Notes: generated by a model from the sequence alone, not told the origin. Counted from the first letter of the stretch, positions 37,760-48,200 are shown. The stretch: 64,000 nt of DNA from an uncultured Prevotellaceae bacterium (GCA_902778255.1 CACYXD010000012.1:27700-91699); one strand, 5' to 3'. Program-made: numbers and translations.

Positions 37760-37791
37760 GAGCGGCAGCGAAAACAATTTCGCTGCCGCTC
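37760..37791. terminator. Bidirectional terminator, 14-bp stem
   Basis: GAGCGGCAGCGAAA (37760-37773) pairs with its complement at 37778-37791 around the loop ACAA. It lies between convergent genes. The - strand side is followed by a T-rich run, the + strand side by ATTATAAA, so it serves both but looks stronger for the - strand gene. Confidence 0.85.
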
Positions 37792-37813
37792 TCATTATAA
37801 ACGATAAACTAAA

Positions 37814-40492
37814 TTACTTCACCACCTTCTTGGTTGTCACAACACCATTGGCGTAGGTCTTGCGGACAATCTGCAGACCACGACCGGCATTGCTCATACG
37901 GCTGCCACCCAGGTTGAATACTTCCGTGCGAACCACGGCACCCTCAGGCTGAACGGCCTGAATACCAGTGGCAATCTGCTGCTTAATAGCCTGTGAGTGT
38001 TCACCTTCGTTCATCAGATAGATGTCAAATACCTGACCGGCGCTACCACCACCAATGTGTGCCAGACGTACGAAGACCTCATCAGTACCTTCGTAACTCA
38101 GCTTGTTGCGCTTAATGAAACGCTGAGCGTGTGTGGTCAGAGTGTCAATCTTTGTCCAGGTCTCGCCATCTGCAGAGTACTCCACGTTAATTTTGGGATA
38201 GTTGCCATTCTTGTCGCCATTGCAAAGGTAAACAATGATATCAAATGGACCAGCATATTTAGCTGCTGTCTGGATGGTAGCATTGTAAGGCTCGCCACTG
38301 GCCTTTCCCTTGAAGTTAAGGAACATATTGGTAATGCCGCATGAGTCGTTAACGCCAATCATATCAAATGCTGTCTCGGGGTTACGTCCAGCAGTACCAA
38401 CGGTGGTTATGACACCGTCAGACTCCCATGTCATTGCCTGACCGTAAGAGGTCACCTTCCATGACTCAGAAACATTATAGACAATCATCTGCTCCACTTT
38501 CTTATAGATAGTCTTAACAGAGTCTTCTCCTGCCACATTTTTGATAACATTACCCAGTGAGTCTTTTACCGTCTCATAATTCTCAACTTCATCGGTGTAC
38601 ATACTCTTGGCACTCTTGCCAAAGATATAGTTCACCTTACTGCTACGACTTTCCTCACTACCAACGGTGCTCCATTCGTCCTTCTCGCCACCCATGTGGG
38701 CTAGGATGTCCCAACGGAGTTGGCTCTTGTTGACTGTAACGAAAGTAGTCAAAGCATCCGACTGCAGTTTGCCTTCGCCAATAGCAAAGATAGTGATGCT
38801 TGCGGGATCAGTAATTTCGAAGGGAACCTCATATTTCTGTGACTCATCCTTCTTGTCGCTATTGGTAAAGTTGAAGTAGATTTCTGTATTCTCTTCACCA
38901 GTCAGGGTAATGATACTCTTCTCCTGCTCGTAGGCTACGTTCATGTCTGGAGCAACAGCCTTGAAGGCGATGGTCACTTCCTTTGTGCTAATCTCACTGT
39001 CGATATAGCCGTCACCGATAGCGAAGGCCTTCACGGTAGTAGCTTCGGTCAGTGTGAAGGGCTCAGTATAGAGCGTGCTGGTTGTGGTTGGATCAGTGCC
39101 GTCAAGCGTATAGTATATTGCGCTGCTGTTGGCTGCAGTGATGGAGACGATGCTCTGGCCGTTCTCTTGTTTGAAAGAGATGGCAGGTGTGCCAACGGCA
39201 GTGATGGCACGCTTGGTCTTAGCGGCAACAAGAACGGTCTGAGGAATCAGATTGGTATAGACGTCCTCGCTCATGTTAGCAGCGGGCACATAATAGTAAG
39301 CATTGCGGCCTGCGTTGTGGGCATGAATCGCGACATTTTCACCAGCCTTGGCCAGGATGAGGTCGTTAGCGAAGTAGTTACCCAGTTCCACTGCAGCGAT
39401 ACCACCCTCATAGCTGATGGCCTCCATGCCTTCGAAGATGGCATTCTGAGTATCAACGATGGTCAGGTCGGTAATTTCCGTGTTAATAGCCTTACCCACT
39501 CCTAAGGGCTCATAGATGGCAGAGCTCAGGTTGACAACGGGAATGAAAGGAATGATAGACTTTACAATAGCGACCTCAGCGACACCTACGGTAGGAGCAA
39601 TTACTACAGCATCAAAGTTGATCAGTGAGTCCAATGTCACTGCCTCAGCAGCTGCTACGGCAGTCACGTCGAAACGACTGTCTGCACTCAGCATGATATA
39701 AGAAAGGTCAGCATCAAGATCGGTAGTGGCACCAGTGAGGTAAGCCACCTTCTTGGCCTCCTCGACCTGAGAACCACCATCGCCAACGGTGATGTAGTAG
39801 ATATGCATACCACCACCATTGTTGCAACGCACGCAGATATCTACGGTGCCGTCAGCATAGGTGGCTTCTATGTCTGAAGGTACAGTCCAGGTCATGTCAG
39901 CATAGCCTGCTGTATTTCCACCACTGATTGTCGTGCCTTCAGCATCAACGGGATCAGCCAATGCCGTACCGCTGTTGTCCTGACCAATGTATAGGGTTAC
40001 ACCTCGTGAAGAAGTGTATTTGTGGGTCTCGATTCCCATCTTGATAGTCGTACCAAGTTCAACGTGAGGAATAACAAAGTAGTTTTGGTTCTTTGAGCAG
40101 AGCCAAAGAAACTGGTCGCTTTGGTATGGTCCGAAGTTAGCGCCGTCTCTTGCCACCCAATCAATGGAAGCCGTTGCGATAGCCAGACCTTTAGCTGCGG
40201 GTTTCAGATAGGTTAATCCACTCAGTTCGCTGATGACCACGCCATTGGCTACAGCATAGCCTTCATCACTAGCAGTTGCCGTTGCTTCCCAGGCGCATTG
40301 CTTGTCATCTACAAAGCCTTCGATCTTTGTGCCATTGCCTTTCTCATCGTTGGTCCAGTTGGCATCGGCCTTCAGATTTGCAATTGTTGCGGCACTCCAC
40401 TTTGTGAAGTCCCATGACTTACGATACGTCTCTTGCGCATTGACCGTAAGAGCCAGCACAAGTAGCGTAGCGAGTGTAAAGATTTTCTTCAT
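37814..40492 (-). CDS. Secreted protein with CHB_HEX_C-type repeats and T9SS-like tail
   Basis: 892 residues; the signal peptide ends TVNAQ and is followed by KSWDFTKWS, the WDFT opening common in Prevotella secreted proteins. A chitobiase/beta-hexosaminidase C-terminal-type beta domain lies near the middle (SSAIYYTLDGTDPTTTSTLY...TTVKAFAIGDGYIDSEIS), followed by a second, degenerate copy (TEIYFNFTNSDKK...SITIFAIGEGKLQSD). The C-terminal part (GPFDIIVYLCNGD...YSADGETWTKIDTL) looks like a carbohydrate-binding jelly roll. The tail is VFNLGGSRMSNAGRGLQIVRKTY...KKVVK. A full-length paralog lies upstream at 40724-43414. This copy has its own promoter and an upstream palindrome pair. Confidence 0.8.
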   Translation of the reverse strand: MKKIFTLATLLVLALTVNAQETYRKSWDFTKWSAATIANLKADANWTNDEKGNGTKIEGFVDDKQCAWEATATASDEGYAVANGVVISELSGLTYLKPAAKGLAIATASIDWVARDGANFGPYQSDQFLWLCSKNQNYFVIPHVELGTTIKMGIETHKYTSSRGVTLYIGQDNSGTALADPVDAEGTTISGGNTAGYADMTWTVPSDIEATYADGTVDICVRCNNGGGMHIYYITVGDGGSQVEEAKKVAYLTGATTDLDADLSYIMLSADSRFDVTAVAAAEAVTLDSLINFDAVVIAPTVGVAEVAIVKSIIPFIPVVNLSSAIYEPLGVGKAINTEITDLTIVDTQNAIFEGMEAISYEGGIAAVELGNYFANDLILAKAGENVAIHAHNAGRNAYYYVPAANMSEDVYTNLIPQTVLVAAKTKRAITAVGTPAISFKQENGQSIVSITAANSSAIYYTLDGTDPTTTSTLYTEPFTLTEATTVKAFAIGDGYIDSEISTKEVTIAFKAVAPDMNVAYEQEKSIITLTGEENTEIYFNFTNSDKKDESQKYEVPFEITDPASITIFAIGEGKLQSDALTTFVTVNKSQLRWDILAHMGGEKDEWSTVGSEESRSSKVNYIFGKSAKSMYTDEVENYETVKDSLGNVIKNVAGEDSVKTIYKKVEQMIVYNVSESWKVTSYGQAMTWESDGVITTVGTAGRNPETAFDMIGVNDSCGITNMFLNFKGKASGEPYNATIQTAAKYAGPFDIIVYLCNGDKNGNYPKINVEYSADGETWTKIDTLTTHAQRFIKRNKLSYEGTDEVFVRLAHIGGGSAGQVFDIYLMNEGEHSQAIKQQIATGIQAVQPEGAVVRTEVFNLGGSRMSNAGRGLQIVRKTYANGVVTTKKVVK

Positions 40493-40550
40493 AAGAAAAT
40501 TGGTTTTAGTTAATAATAATTTGTTGATTGTTTTTATATATAATATGGTG

Positions 40551-40558
40551 CAAAATTA
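40551..40558 (-). promoter_or_regulatory. Promoter -7 box for the CHB_HEX_C gene
   Basis: On the - strand the sequence reads TAATTTTG, followed by a leader of about 50 bases before the ATG at 40492. No exact TTTG is seen at -33, which would fit an activator-dependent promoter. Confidence 0.6.
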
Positions 40559-40594
40559 AGGAAAATACTCTAAAGTAAAAAGTGTTTGGTCATA

Positions 40595-40631
40595 AATTAT
40601 AGCTATAATTCCGAAAATTATAGCTATAATT
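40595..40631. promoter_or_regulatory. Pair of identical 16-bp palindromes, candidate operator
   Basis: The perfect palindrome AATTATAGCTATAATT occurs at 40595-40610 and again at 40616-40631. The centres are 21 bp apart, two helical turns, on the same DNA face. They lie about 50-85 bases upstream of the expected - strand start point, a typical activator position. Confidence 0.7.
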
Positions 40632-40664
40632 TGTGATGATATACTTTGTATAGTGATATGAAAG

Positions 40665-40696
40665 AAGGGCAATGCCTTCGTGAAAGCATTGCCCTT
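40665..40696 (-). terminator. Terminator of the eight-gene SusCD/fasciclin operon
   Basis: AAGGGCAATGC (40665-40675) pairs perfectly with its complement at 40686-40696 around a 10-base loop, 28 bases after the stop of the last gene on the - strand. The following - strand bases are only moderately T-rich. Confidence 0.7.
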
Positions 40697-40723
40697 AGAA
40701 TATGGTATTGTTTTAGTGGTGTT

Positions 40724-43414
40724 CTATTTCATCAGCATCTTCTGTATCTTCACCACACCATTGGCATAGGTCTTACGAACGATTTGCATTCCACGACCGG
40801 CATTGTTCATGCGGCTGCCACCAAGTGTAAAGATTTCCGTGCGAATCACGTTGCCCCTGGGCTGAACGGTTTGGATGCCAGTCTGCTCTGCAGTCGCTGC
40901 CTCATCGTAAGCCTGTGACAACTCGCCATTGTTCATTACTAGGATGTCATAGACCTGTGCCTTTGTGCTGCCACTGACATGAGCCACGCGGAGGAATACC
41001 TCTGCGGTTTCGTTATAGCTCATGCGTGTACGCTTGATATAGCGCTGCGTGGAAGCCATCTTTAGGGTGTCAAGAGTTGTCCAAGTTTCGCCGTCGTCAG
41101 AGGTCTGTACTACCATGACACCTCCGGCACCATTGTTGCCGTTTCCGCAATAGACGATGACATCAAACGGACCAGCCAATTTCTTGGTGCTCTCGATGCG
41201 GGCGGTATATGGATCGCCGCTGATTTTTCCACCAAAGGTAATCACACCTTTTGAAGGCGTGCCGATAAGGTCGATGGCCTCCTCTGCAAAACGGCCTGTA
41301 GCACCATTGCCTACACCTGCCTCTGGAGTCAACTGAAGTTCACCAGTGAGTAGCTGTCCTTCTGATTTCAGTACCCAGCCATTTTCGTTGAGTGGGTTGA
41401 TCACTTTAAGAGCCTCTGGATTAACCTTATAGTAAGTGATGATAGAGTCCTGATCCTCCTGTCCTTCTACCTGGCTCTTAATAGGATTACCCTCTCCATC
41501 TTTGGCTACATCTGTATGATCGATCTCATCTGTATAGTAGTTCCATGCGCTCTTGCCCCAGAAATAGTAAGCTGATGCCTTAGGCGTTGCCTCACCGCAG
41601 GCCTCGGGATCATTGATGAACCAGTCTGTCTGGTTAGCATCAAAGTGAGCCAATGTGTCAAGGCGGATGGTGGTCTTGTCAATGCCGTCTATACCTATAT
41701 ATTGGCTAACCAAATCAGAAGGCAGGAGATTCTCGCCGTCAGCCATTACCGTGATGCAGGCAGGTTCAGTCAGTTCGATAGGTTCAGTATAAGCTTGAGA
41801 CAGGGCCGTTGAATTTGCCTCATTGAAATTGAAGTATGCTTTGGTTCCTTCTGCGGCAGTGATAGTGATAGTGCTCTTGCCTGCTTCACGTGCAATGTTA
41901 ATTTCGGGCGTTGCAGCTTTCACCATGATAATGATTTTCTTTGTACCAATCTCACTGTCGGTATAGCCGTCTCCGGTAGCAAAAGCCTTCACAACCGTAG
42001 AATCGGTCAGGGTGAAGGGCTCTGTGTAGAGTGTGCTCTCTACAGTAGGATCTGTGCCGTCAATAGTGTAGTAAATGGCATTGCTGTTGGCTGCTGTGAT
42101 GGTGACCTCGGTAGAACCATCGTTCTGTTTGACAGCGATAACGGGAGTGCCTACAGCCTTAACCTCTTTCTTGGTGTCGGTGACCATCTGCAGAGCCTGA
42201 GGAATCAGCTCTGAGATAACATCCTGATTTGCTACAAGCATATCCTCTACGCTGAGGGGCAGTAGCAGATAGGCATTGCGCTTGGCATTGTGGATATGCA
42301 TGGCTACGGCCTCACCTGCCATGGCCAGTGTGTCGTCCTTGGCAAAATAGTCGCCAAGGACGACACCTGTGATACCACCCTCAGTGAGCAATTCTATACC
42401 ATTTTCCATATCAAGGCCTTCAAACACGATACTCGTTGAATCCTTGATGGTGAGGGAAGTGGCTTCTGTTGCTACTGCCTTTCCATAACCCAACTTTTCA
42501 TAGATAGCTGTGTTGAGGTTGAGTACAGGCACGTAGGCTATAACCTGCTTGATGGAGTCCATATAAGCGTTGTCGGCTGCTATTGTGGGACTGATAACCA
42601 GTGCCTGGAATTTTCTCAGCGAATCAACATTTGCTTCTGTGGTAGTGACATCAATGTCGGTGAGACTGAAAGCATCAGTTCCGCTCAGGTAAGCATGTGC
42701 ATAATCTATATCCACATCACCTGCATAAAGATAACCCACGGGCTGGGCTTCTTTCACGGCAGGAGCGTCGCCCTGGTCAATCATAAAGAGGGTGAAGTCG
42801 ATACCTGCTTCAGGTGTCAATTGGAATTGAATGTCCACGGAGTCTGTACCCTCGGTTTCAACTTTCCAAACGAAAGTGTAGGTACCCTCAGAACCTTCAA
42901 CCTGATTACCCACGAAGATGCAGGCACCGTTATACTGTGGTGAACTTTCCTCGGCTTGGAATTTCAGGTGACTCTGCACGGGGGCGATGCCGCGATTGGT
43001 GGCACTACCGTTGGCTGAACGACCTACGATGGTGACCTTCTGTCCGTTAGCCAGTTTGGGGAAGGTGATTTTTGTTGATTTGCGGGTGAGACGCAACTTC
43101 GTAGTAGCTAGATGAACGGAGTTGTCTTTGTTGGAACCGATGTCAATTTTCAGACCGCGCAGTTCCTCAATCACCTGTCCGTTGGCCGTCCAGTAACTGC
43201 CTGCATCTTGTTTCTTGGCATTCTTCCAGTTGTTGGTAACACCCTCGCCATCCTGACCATTGCTGGCCCAGTTGGCGGCATCGGCATTGAGGTTGGCGAT
43301 GGTCTCGTCGCTCAGACCTTTGGTGAAGTCCCATGACTTCTTTTCCTGTGCGTTTGCTCCCAGCGTGAAAGCCAGTAGCAGTGCACCGATAGATAAAAAT
43401 TTCTTCATACGCAT
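40724..43414 (-). CDS. Secreted CHB_HEX_C-type protein with T9SS-like tail, operon copy
   Basis: 896 residues (894 from the second ATG at 43408, which matches its paralog's start). Signal peptide, KSWDFTKG opening, CHB_HEX_C-type domain (SNAIYYTIDGTDPTVESTLY...STVVKAFATGDGYTDSEIG), degenerate second copy, jelly-roll-like C-terminal region (GPFDVIVYCGNGN...QTSDDGETWTTLDTL) and tail IFTLGGSRMNNAGRGMQIVRKTY follow the same order as the 37814-40492 product. The N-terminal part differs most, suggesting different ligand specificity. It is the last gene after the second SusD of the operon (29 bases), so it is probably a surface protein working with that import pair. Confidence 0.8.
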   Translation of the reverse strand: MRMKKFLSIGALLLAFTLGANAQEKKSWDFTKGLSDETIANLNADAANWASNGQDGEGVTNNWKNAKKQDAGSYWTANGQVIEELRGLKIDIGSNKDNSVHLATTKLRLTRKSTKITFPKLANGQKVTIVGRSANGSATNRGIAPVQSHLKFQAEESSPQYNGACIFVGNQVEGSEGTYTFVWKVETEGTDSVDIQFQLTPEAGIDFTLFMIDQGDAPAVKEAQPVGYLYAGDVDIDYAHAYLSGTDAFSLTDIDVTTTEANVDSLRKFQALVISPTIAADNAYMDSIKQVIAYVPVLNLNTAIYEKLGYGKAVATEATSLTIKDSTSIVFEGLDMENGIELLTEGGITGVVLGDYFAKDDTLAMAGEAVAMHIHNAKRNAYLLLPLSVEDMLVANQDVISELIPQALQMVTDTKKEVKAVGTPVIAVKQNDGSTEVTITAANSNAIYYTIDGTDPTVESTLYTEPFTLTDSTVVKAFATGDGYTDSEIGTKKIIIMVKAATPEINIAREAGKSTITITAAEGTKAYFNFNEANSTALSQAYTEPIELTEPACITVMADGENLLPSDLVSQYIGIDGIDKTTIRLDTLAHFDANQTDWFINDPEACGEATPKASAYYFWGKSAWNYYTDEIDHTDVAKDGEGNPIKSQVEGQEDQDSIITYYKVNPEALKVINPLNENGWVLKSEGQLLTGELQLTPEAGVGNGATGRFAEEAIDLIGTPSKGVITFGGKISGDPYTARIESTKKLAGPFDVIVYCGNGNNGAGGVMVVQTSDDGETWTTLDTLKMASTQRYIKRTRMSYNETAEVFLRVAHVSGSTKAQVYDILVMNNGELSQAYDEAATAEQTGIQTVQPRGNVIRTEIFTLGGSRMNNAGRGMQIVRKTYANGVVKIQKMLMK

Positions 43415-43443
43415 AGTAGTTGTTAGTTGGATAAAAAGTTTTG

Positions 43444-45201
43444 TTAGTTCAATATAAATGGTACCCAGTAGCCACCATCCATAATACGGGTGCGAACGGT
43501 GGCGGCAAGTCCGGTGTCGGTGTATTTAGCGCATACGCGGTTGGCCACGATTGACGGGTCGTTGTAGCGAACGGCCATACGGCACATCATTGGATATACC
43601 TTACCCTCGCCAGCAAATTCCAGAACCGATTCATCAAGCAGGGCCAGGTCGTTGAACTTCAGTGAGGCGGTCTCGCCCAACTCAACGATATTGTCTTTCA
43701 AAGTACGGGCGGTGAGACCACTGAAGCAGCCACGGATGCCGAGCGACGGATATTTGCGAGTGCCCCAGTTGGCATCTGCCGTCCAGTCGCATTTGGTTGG
43801 ATCAACTGTGCTGGCAAAACCTTCCCATTCGGGCGATGTGGCATTGAAGCAGTAATCCTGATCACCAGCTTTTACACCAGTGTTGAACACGGCATTCAGA
43901 GCTGTGAAGCGCTTCAGATGGTTCAGAGCCTCGCAGAGCATCATGTGATACTGTGTGGCACGATAGATATAGATATGTACATCATCTTGGTTGGCATTGG
44001 AACGGACGCTGCTGCCCACGGGACGGAACTTTGCCAGATATCGCTGGCCGGAAGAGTTGCCGAAGCAGCACTTATAGCGGGTGTCACTGGTGGTAGCTCC
44101 AGGATTGAAGGTCTTGTCGAGGAAACGATCGATGCCAGCCTGCGACGGACGTAGCATGTATTTGTTGGGGAACTCATTAGAGAAATGCTTCAACAGGGAG
44201 TTGGTCTGGTTGTTATTGAAATCGTAGATAATGGCCGATACCGATTCGTAGGGGTAGGGCTGGGCATAGTTCCAAATTGGGGTGTAGTGACCGGGTGTAG
44301 AGCCGGAAGGCATCCAATAGACATTTGACCCCGGGTCGCTGGTGACGCATATCTGCTTGTTGAGCGCAGTAAGCAGCAGATCGGCAGCCTTTTTATAGTA
44401 GCTCTTGGCATCGCTACCTGCAGCATCCATGACGGCGCCTTTCCAAAGACAGAGTTCGGCATATAGACCGGCATAGGCAGGTACGATATAGGTCCACTTA
44501 CGATAGCTGCTGTTGGCGATACTTGATACGTTTGCAGGATCGAGCCATGCTATCCAGTTGATCTCCAGTGTTGAGGGCACGCCGTCGAAGCCGTTATCCA
44601 TCAGTGTAATACACTTGTCGATAATCTGATCCAGCGGCAATACGGGGTTCTTCTCACTGTTGCCCGCTTCCTCTGGAGTCACGTCGGTCTCATCGTACCA
44701 GATAGCCTGGCCATAGATCTCGGCCAAAGTCTTATAAGCCCATACCTTGGTGCGGATGGTGCTGGAAACCAATGCTTCCCAAGCATCCTTATCAGCGCTG
44801 GGGCTTGACTTATACTTCTCCATGTTCTTCAGGTAGTCGTTGCAAGCCAGTATCACCTCGTAATAGCCTTTGGGGTTGGCGTACGAGTTGTCTTGCAGGT
44901 TCTGCTCGTAATTGTAGAGAGCGATAAGTTCATCTGTCGATTCATCAGATGGCTCAATCAGTTCGCCACGCGGCTCGGTGAGCAGTATCTCCTTATCACC
45001 TACGGCTTGCATCTTGGTGACAACACCCAAGAAGCCCGTGTACATCTCGGTGTTGTTGGTGAAGCCTTTGCTGCCTTCGAACTCATCGTCGGTGGTGGGA
45101 TCGAAGAAGTCGGAGCACGAAACACAGAGAGCACAGAGGATACAGAGAATACAGAGAGCTGCACTGGAAACGAATGTTTTGAAATATGTCTTGCTAATCA
45201 T
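43444..45201 (-). CDS. SusD/RagB-family lipoprotein with repeat-built signal peptide
   Basis: 585 residues from the ATG at 45201; the open frame continues to a TTG at 45210, rejected because ATG is available. The lipobox is CVSC. The start of the mature protein, SDFFDPTTDDEFEG, and the helical core (YYEVILACNDYLKNM, TKVWAYKTLAEIYGQAIWYD, TQYHMMLCEALNHL) fit SusD. The hydrophobic core of the signal peptide, LCILCILCALCV, is encoded by four in-frame 9-bp repeats. It pairs with the SusC at 45237-48374. Cargo unknown; no glycan enzyme in the operon. Confidence 0.9.
   Translation of the reverse strand: MISKTYFKTFVSSAALCILCILCALCVSCSDFFDPTTDDEFEGSKGFTNNTEMYTGFLGVVTKMQAVGDKEILLTEPRGELIEPSDESTDELIALYNYEQNLQDNSYANPKGYYEVILACNDYLKNMEKYKSSPSADKDAWEALVSSTIRTKVWAYKTLAEIYGQAIWYDETDVTPEEAGNSEKNPVLPLDQIIDKCITLMDNGFDGVPSTLEINWIAWLDPANVSSIANSSYRKWTYIVPAYAGLYAELCLWKGAVMDAAGSDAKSYYKKAADLLLTALNKQICVTSDPGSNVYWMPSGSTPGHYTPIWNYAQPYPYESVSAIIYDFNNNQTNSLLKHFSNEFPNKYMLRPSQAGIDRFLDKTFNPGATTSDTRYKCCFGNSSGQRYLAKFRPVGSSVRSNANQDDVHIYIYRATQYHMMLCEALNHLKRFTALNAVFNTGVKAGDQDYCFNATSPEWEGFASTVDPTKCDWTADANWGTRKYPSLGIRGCFSGLTARTLKDNIVELGETASLKFNDLALLDESVLEFAGEGKVYPMMCRMAVRYNDPSIVANRVCAKYTDTGLAATVRTRIMDGGYWVPFILN
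45121..45156 (-). repeat. Four 9-bp tandem repeats inside a SusD signal peptide
   Basis: Units AACACAGAG, AGCACAGAG, GATACAGAG and AATACAGAG (+ strand) encode Leu-Cys-Val, Leu-Cys-Ala, Leu-Cys-Ile and Leu-Cys-Ile. A change of copy number keeps the frame and only lengthens or shortens the hydrophobic core. Confidence 0.9.
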
Positions 45202-45236
45202 AATTATCAATTATTCATTATCTATTATCTTTGTTT
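45202..45236 (-). repeat. Heptamer array filling the SusC-SusD gap
   Basis: Five in-phase heptamers (AATTATC, AATTATT, CATTATC, TATTATC and a degenerate TTTGTTT on the + strand) exactly fill the 35 bases between the SusC stop and the SusD ATG. Confidence 0.8.
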
Positions 45237-48200
45237 TTAGAACTTCAGGTTCACACCAACCTTCACGGAGCGTGGAGCGGCAACCTTGGCATAGTCAACA
45301 CCCTGCATCAGCGGACTGTAGGAGTAAGAGAACTCAGGATCCAGACCCAGATACTTGGTGAAGGTAATCAGGTTCTGACCGGTGATAAAGGCGGTGCCAC
45401 CCTGGATGAAGTTCCACAGGGACTTCTGCCACGTGTAGCTGAAGGTGATATCGCGTAACTTCAAGTATGAGGCATCCTCTATCCAGCGGTCGCTGAAGGC
45501 ATTGTTGCCTACACGGTCGTTGTAGCGTACGCGTGGCATATCGGTCTGCTGACCCTCCATGAGCCAGCGGCGGTTTACCGACTTGGCCTGGTTGGCGAAA
45601 CTGTTGCCAGACTCTGTGATGCGGCGAACGGCATTATAGGCATCGTTGCCCACACTATAGGCGAAGGTCATATCAAGGGCAAACTGCTTATACTCAAAAC
45701 GGGTGAAGAACGAACCATAGAAGTCTGGGGTGGCAGAACCGATGACCTCGCGGTCTTCATTGTTGATGATGCCGTCACCGTTCTTGTCATAGTAATGCAC
45801 GTCGCCGGCTCCGAATTTCTCACCATTAGCCGTGAGATTTGCGGTTTCGGCCTCGGCCGTAGTGCTGAAGACACCTAATGACTTCAGTCCGTAGAAAGCG
45901 TAAGGGTCACAGCCCTCGCGGGTGATAATCTGTGCATCGTCACTGAGCGTATTGACAAGTTCGCCCAGCGAACCAAGTGAGACAACGCGGTTGCGCAGGG
46001 TTGTCAGGTTGCCACCAAGCGTCCAGCGGAAGTCCTTCATATAAATGGGTGAGAAGGCCACGGAGAGTTCCATACCCTGTGACTCAAACTTGCCTTCGTT
46101 GCTGTAGAAGGTGTTGGAGCCCATCAATACCGAACGTTCACCGGCTACCAGCACGTTGGACGACAGGATGTTGTAGTAGCTGATACCCAAGGCAATGCGG
46201 TTGCGGAGCAGAGAGGTCTCCAGTCCGATGTTCACGGTACGGTCTTTCTCAGCTTCCAGCGCGGTGTTTGGTACGTTGCCGCGCACCAGTCCTGAGATAT
46301 TCTGGAAAGGATAGGATGTATAGTAATACTTACCCAACTTTGACGAGAAACGACTGTTGCCAGTCATGGTAAGGTCGGCATAGACGTTGAGCTTCTCAAG
46401 CCACTGCATCCTATTGATGAAAGGCAAACTCTTGGCCATGAACACAGCATCTACAGCAGGGTAGAACGATAGGCGGGTAGCATCTTCGCCAATGCTGGAG
46501 GCACCATCGAGCGAGGCGGTGAGGCCCAGTTTCACGGTGTTGTTATAAGTCCAGTCAGCATGGGCATAGCCATTGGCCCAATTCCATTTGTTGTTATAGC
46601 CAGCGAAATATTTTCCCAGCGACTGGGCATCGCCCAGCGTCTGATAGAAGTCGTTGTTGGAGTTGCGTCCGAATCCGGCATCGTACTCATACGATGTGGT
46701 GAGTGCCTGCCAACCGGCATTGAAGTTCAGTTTATGGCGTTCTCCGAAGTTCAGCTTGTAGTTACCATTAATACTGTAATACATATTAAAGGTATGGTTG
46801 GTACCCACACGTACGGTATTGTCAGACTGACCATACTGGTCGTAGGTAGGCACGATGTCCAGATTGTCCTTACCAGGAATAAAGGTCTCTTCCTGATTGT
46901 AGTTATAATACATACCTACGATACCATTGACGGTGAGATTTCGCAAGGGGGTGTAGATGAGCTGTATCTTTGTGTTCATGTCGTACTGACGGTTCTTGCC
47001 CATCATGGTGTTGACCAGTGAGACAGGATTTGACACGCGGAAGTTCTCGTTGGTAATGGCTCCTAGGTTGTAGTCGGCATACTTGCTGGTGAGATTACCA
47101 TACATGTCGCTCCAGTAGGGGCTGAGCAGTGGTGCACGACGATAGGCTGCCAATAGGGGATTGGTCTCAAGGCTGATACCCTGCTCCTGATATTTACCTT
47201 TCAGATAGGCCGTGTTAATGTTGGCACGGATCTCAAACTGCTTGCTTACTAGCACAGAGGCATTGATCTGGGCATTGTAACGGTCACTATAGGTTTCCTT
47301 CAGGGTTCCCTCGTCGCTCATATATCCCAGTGAGATATTGTATTTGGCGATGTTGTCACCGCCCTCAACACGGAATAGGTAATCCATCGAGGTGCTGTTA
47401 CGATAGATCTCGTCCTGCCAGTCAGTGTTGTACTGATACAGATACCATTTGTTGGCCTTTGGATCGCTCAGGAAGTTGAAATCGCCGAAGAACGCCTCCA
47501 TATTGGGATAATAGGTCAAACCGATATCGCTGAGGTAGTTCTTATACTCCGTAGAATTCATCATAGGGATGCGCTTGCTGTTCCAATTGGTACCAGCGAT
47601 AGCGGAGAATGAGATACGGGTATCCATATTCGTACTGCTGGCCTGGTCGGTCTCAATCATGATGACACCATTGCTACCCATGGAACCATAAGTGGCTGCC
47701 TCGGCACCTTTCAGCACGGTGATGTTACGGATGTCTTGATTGTTGAGTGCCTGGAACAAAGAGCGGGAGTAGCCACCCACGATCTGACTGAGGTTGGCAT
47801 CGGGCAAGTATGGCACACCGTTGATGACGATGAGCGGTGCATTGTCGGCTACCAGGGTGTGGATACCGCGCAGTTGCATATAGGCACCCTCGCCAGTCAT
47901 ACCACTCTTGTTGGTAACCAACAAACCAGTCATCTCACCTTTCAGTGCATTGTCGATGGAGAGCGAACCCAAGGCAAAGTCCTTGCGGTTGATATTCTGC
48001 ATACTGGCAGCGGCAGGATCAGCCTGATTGGTGGCATACGGTGTGACAGTGGTCTCGTTGTAGCGGCTACGATCGGTCTCGATCATATAGATGCGCAGGT
48101 TCGTTGTTGTATTGTCGAGAATATACATGGTACGCTGGAAATGACCATCGTGCCAGATGGTGAGCGCGTTGCCGTCTTTTACACCTTCAATGGTGAAGCT

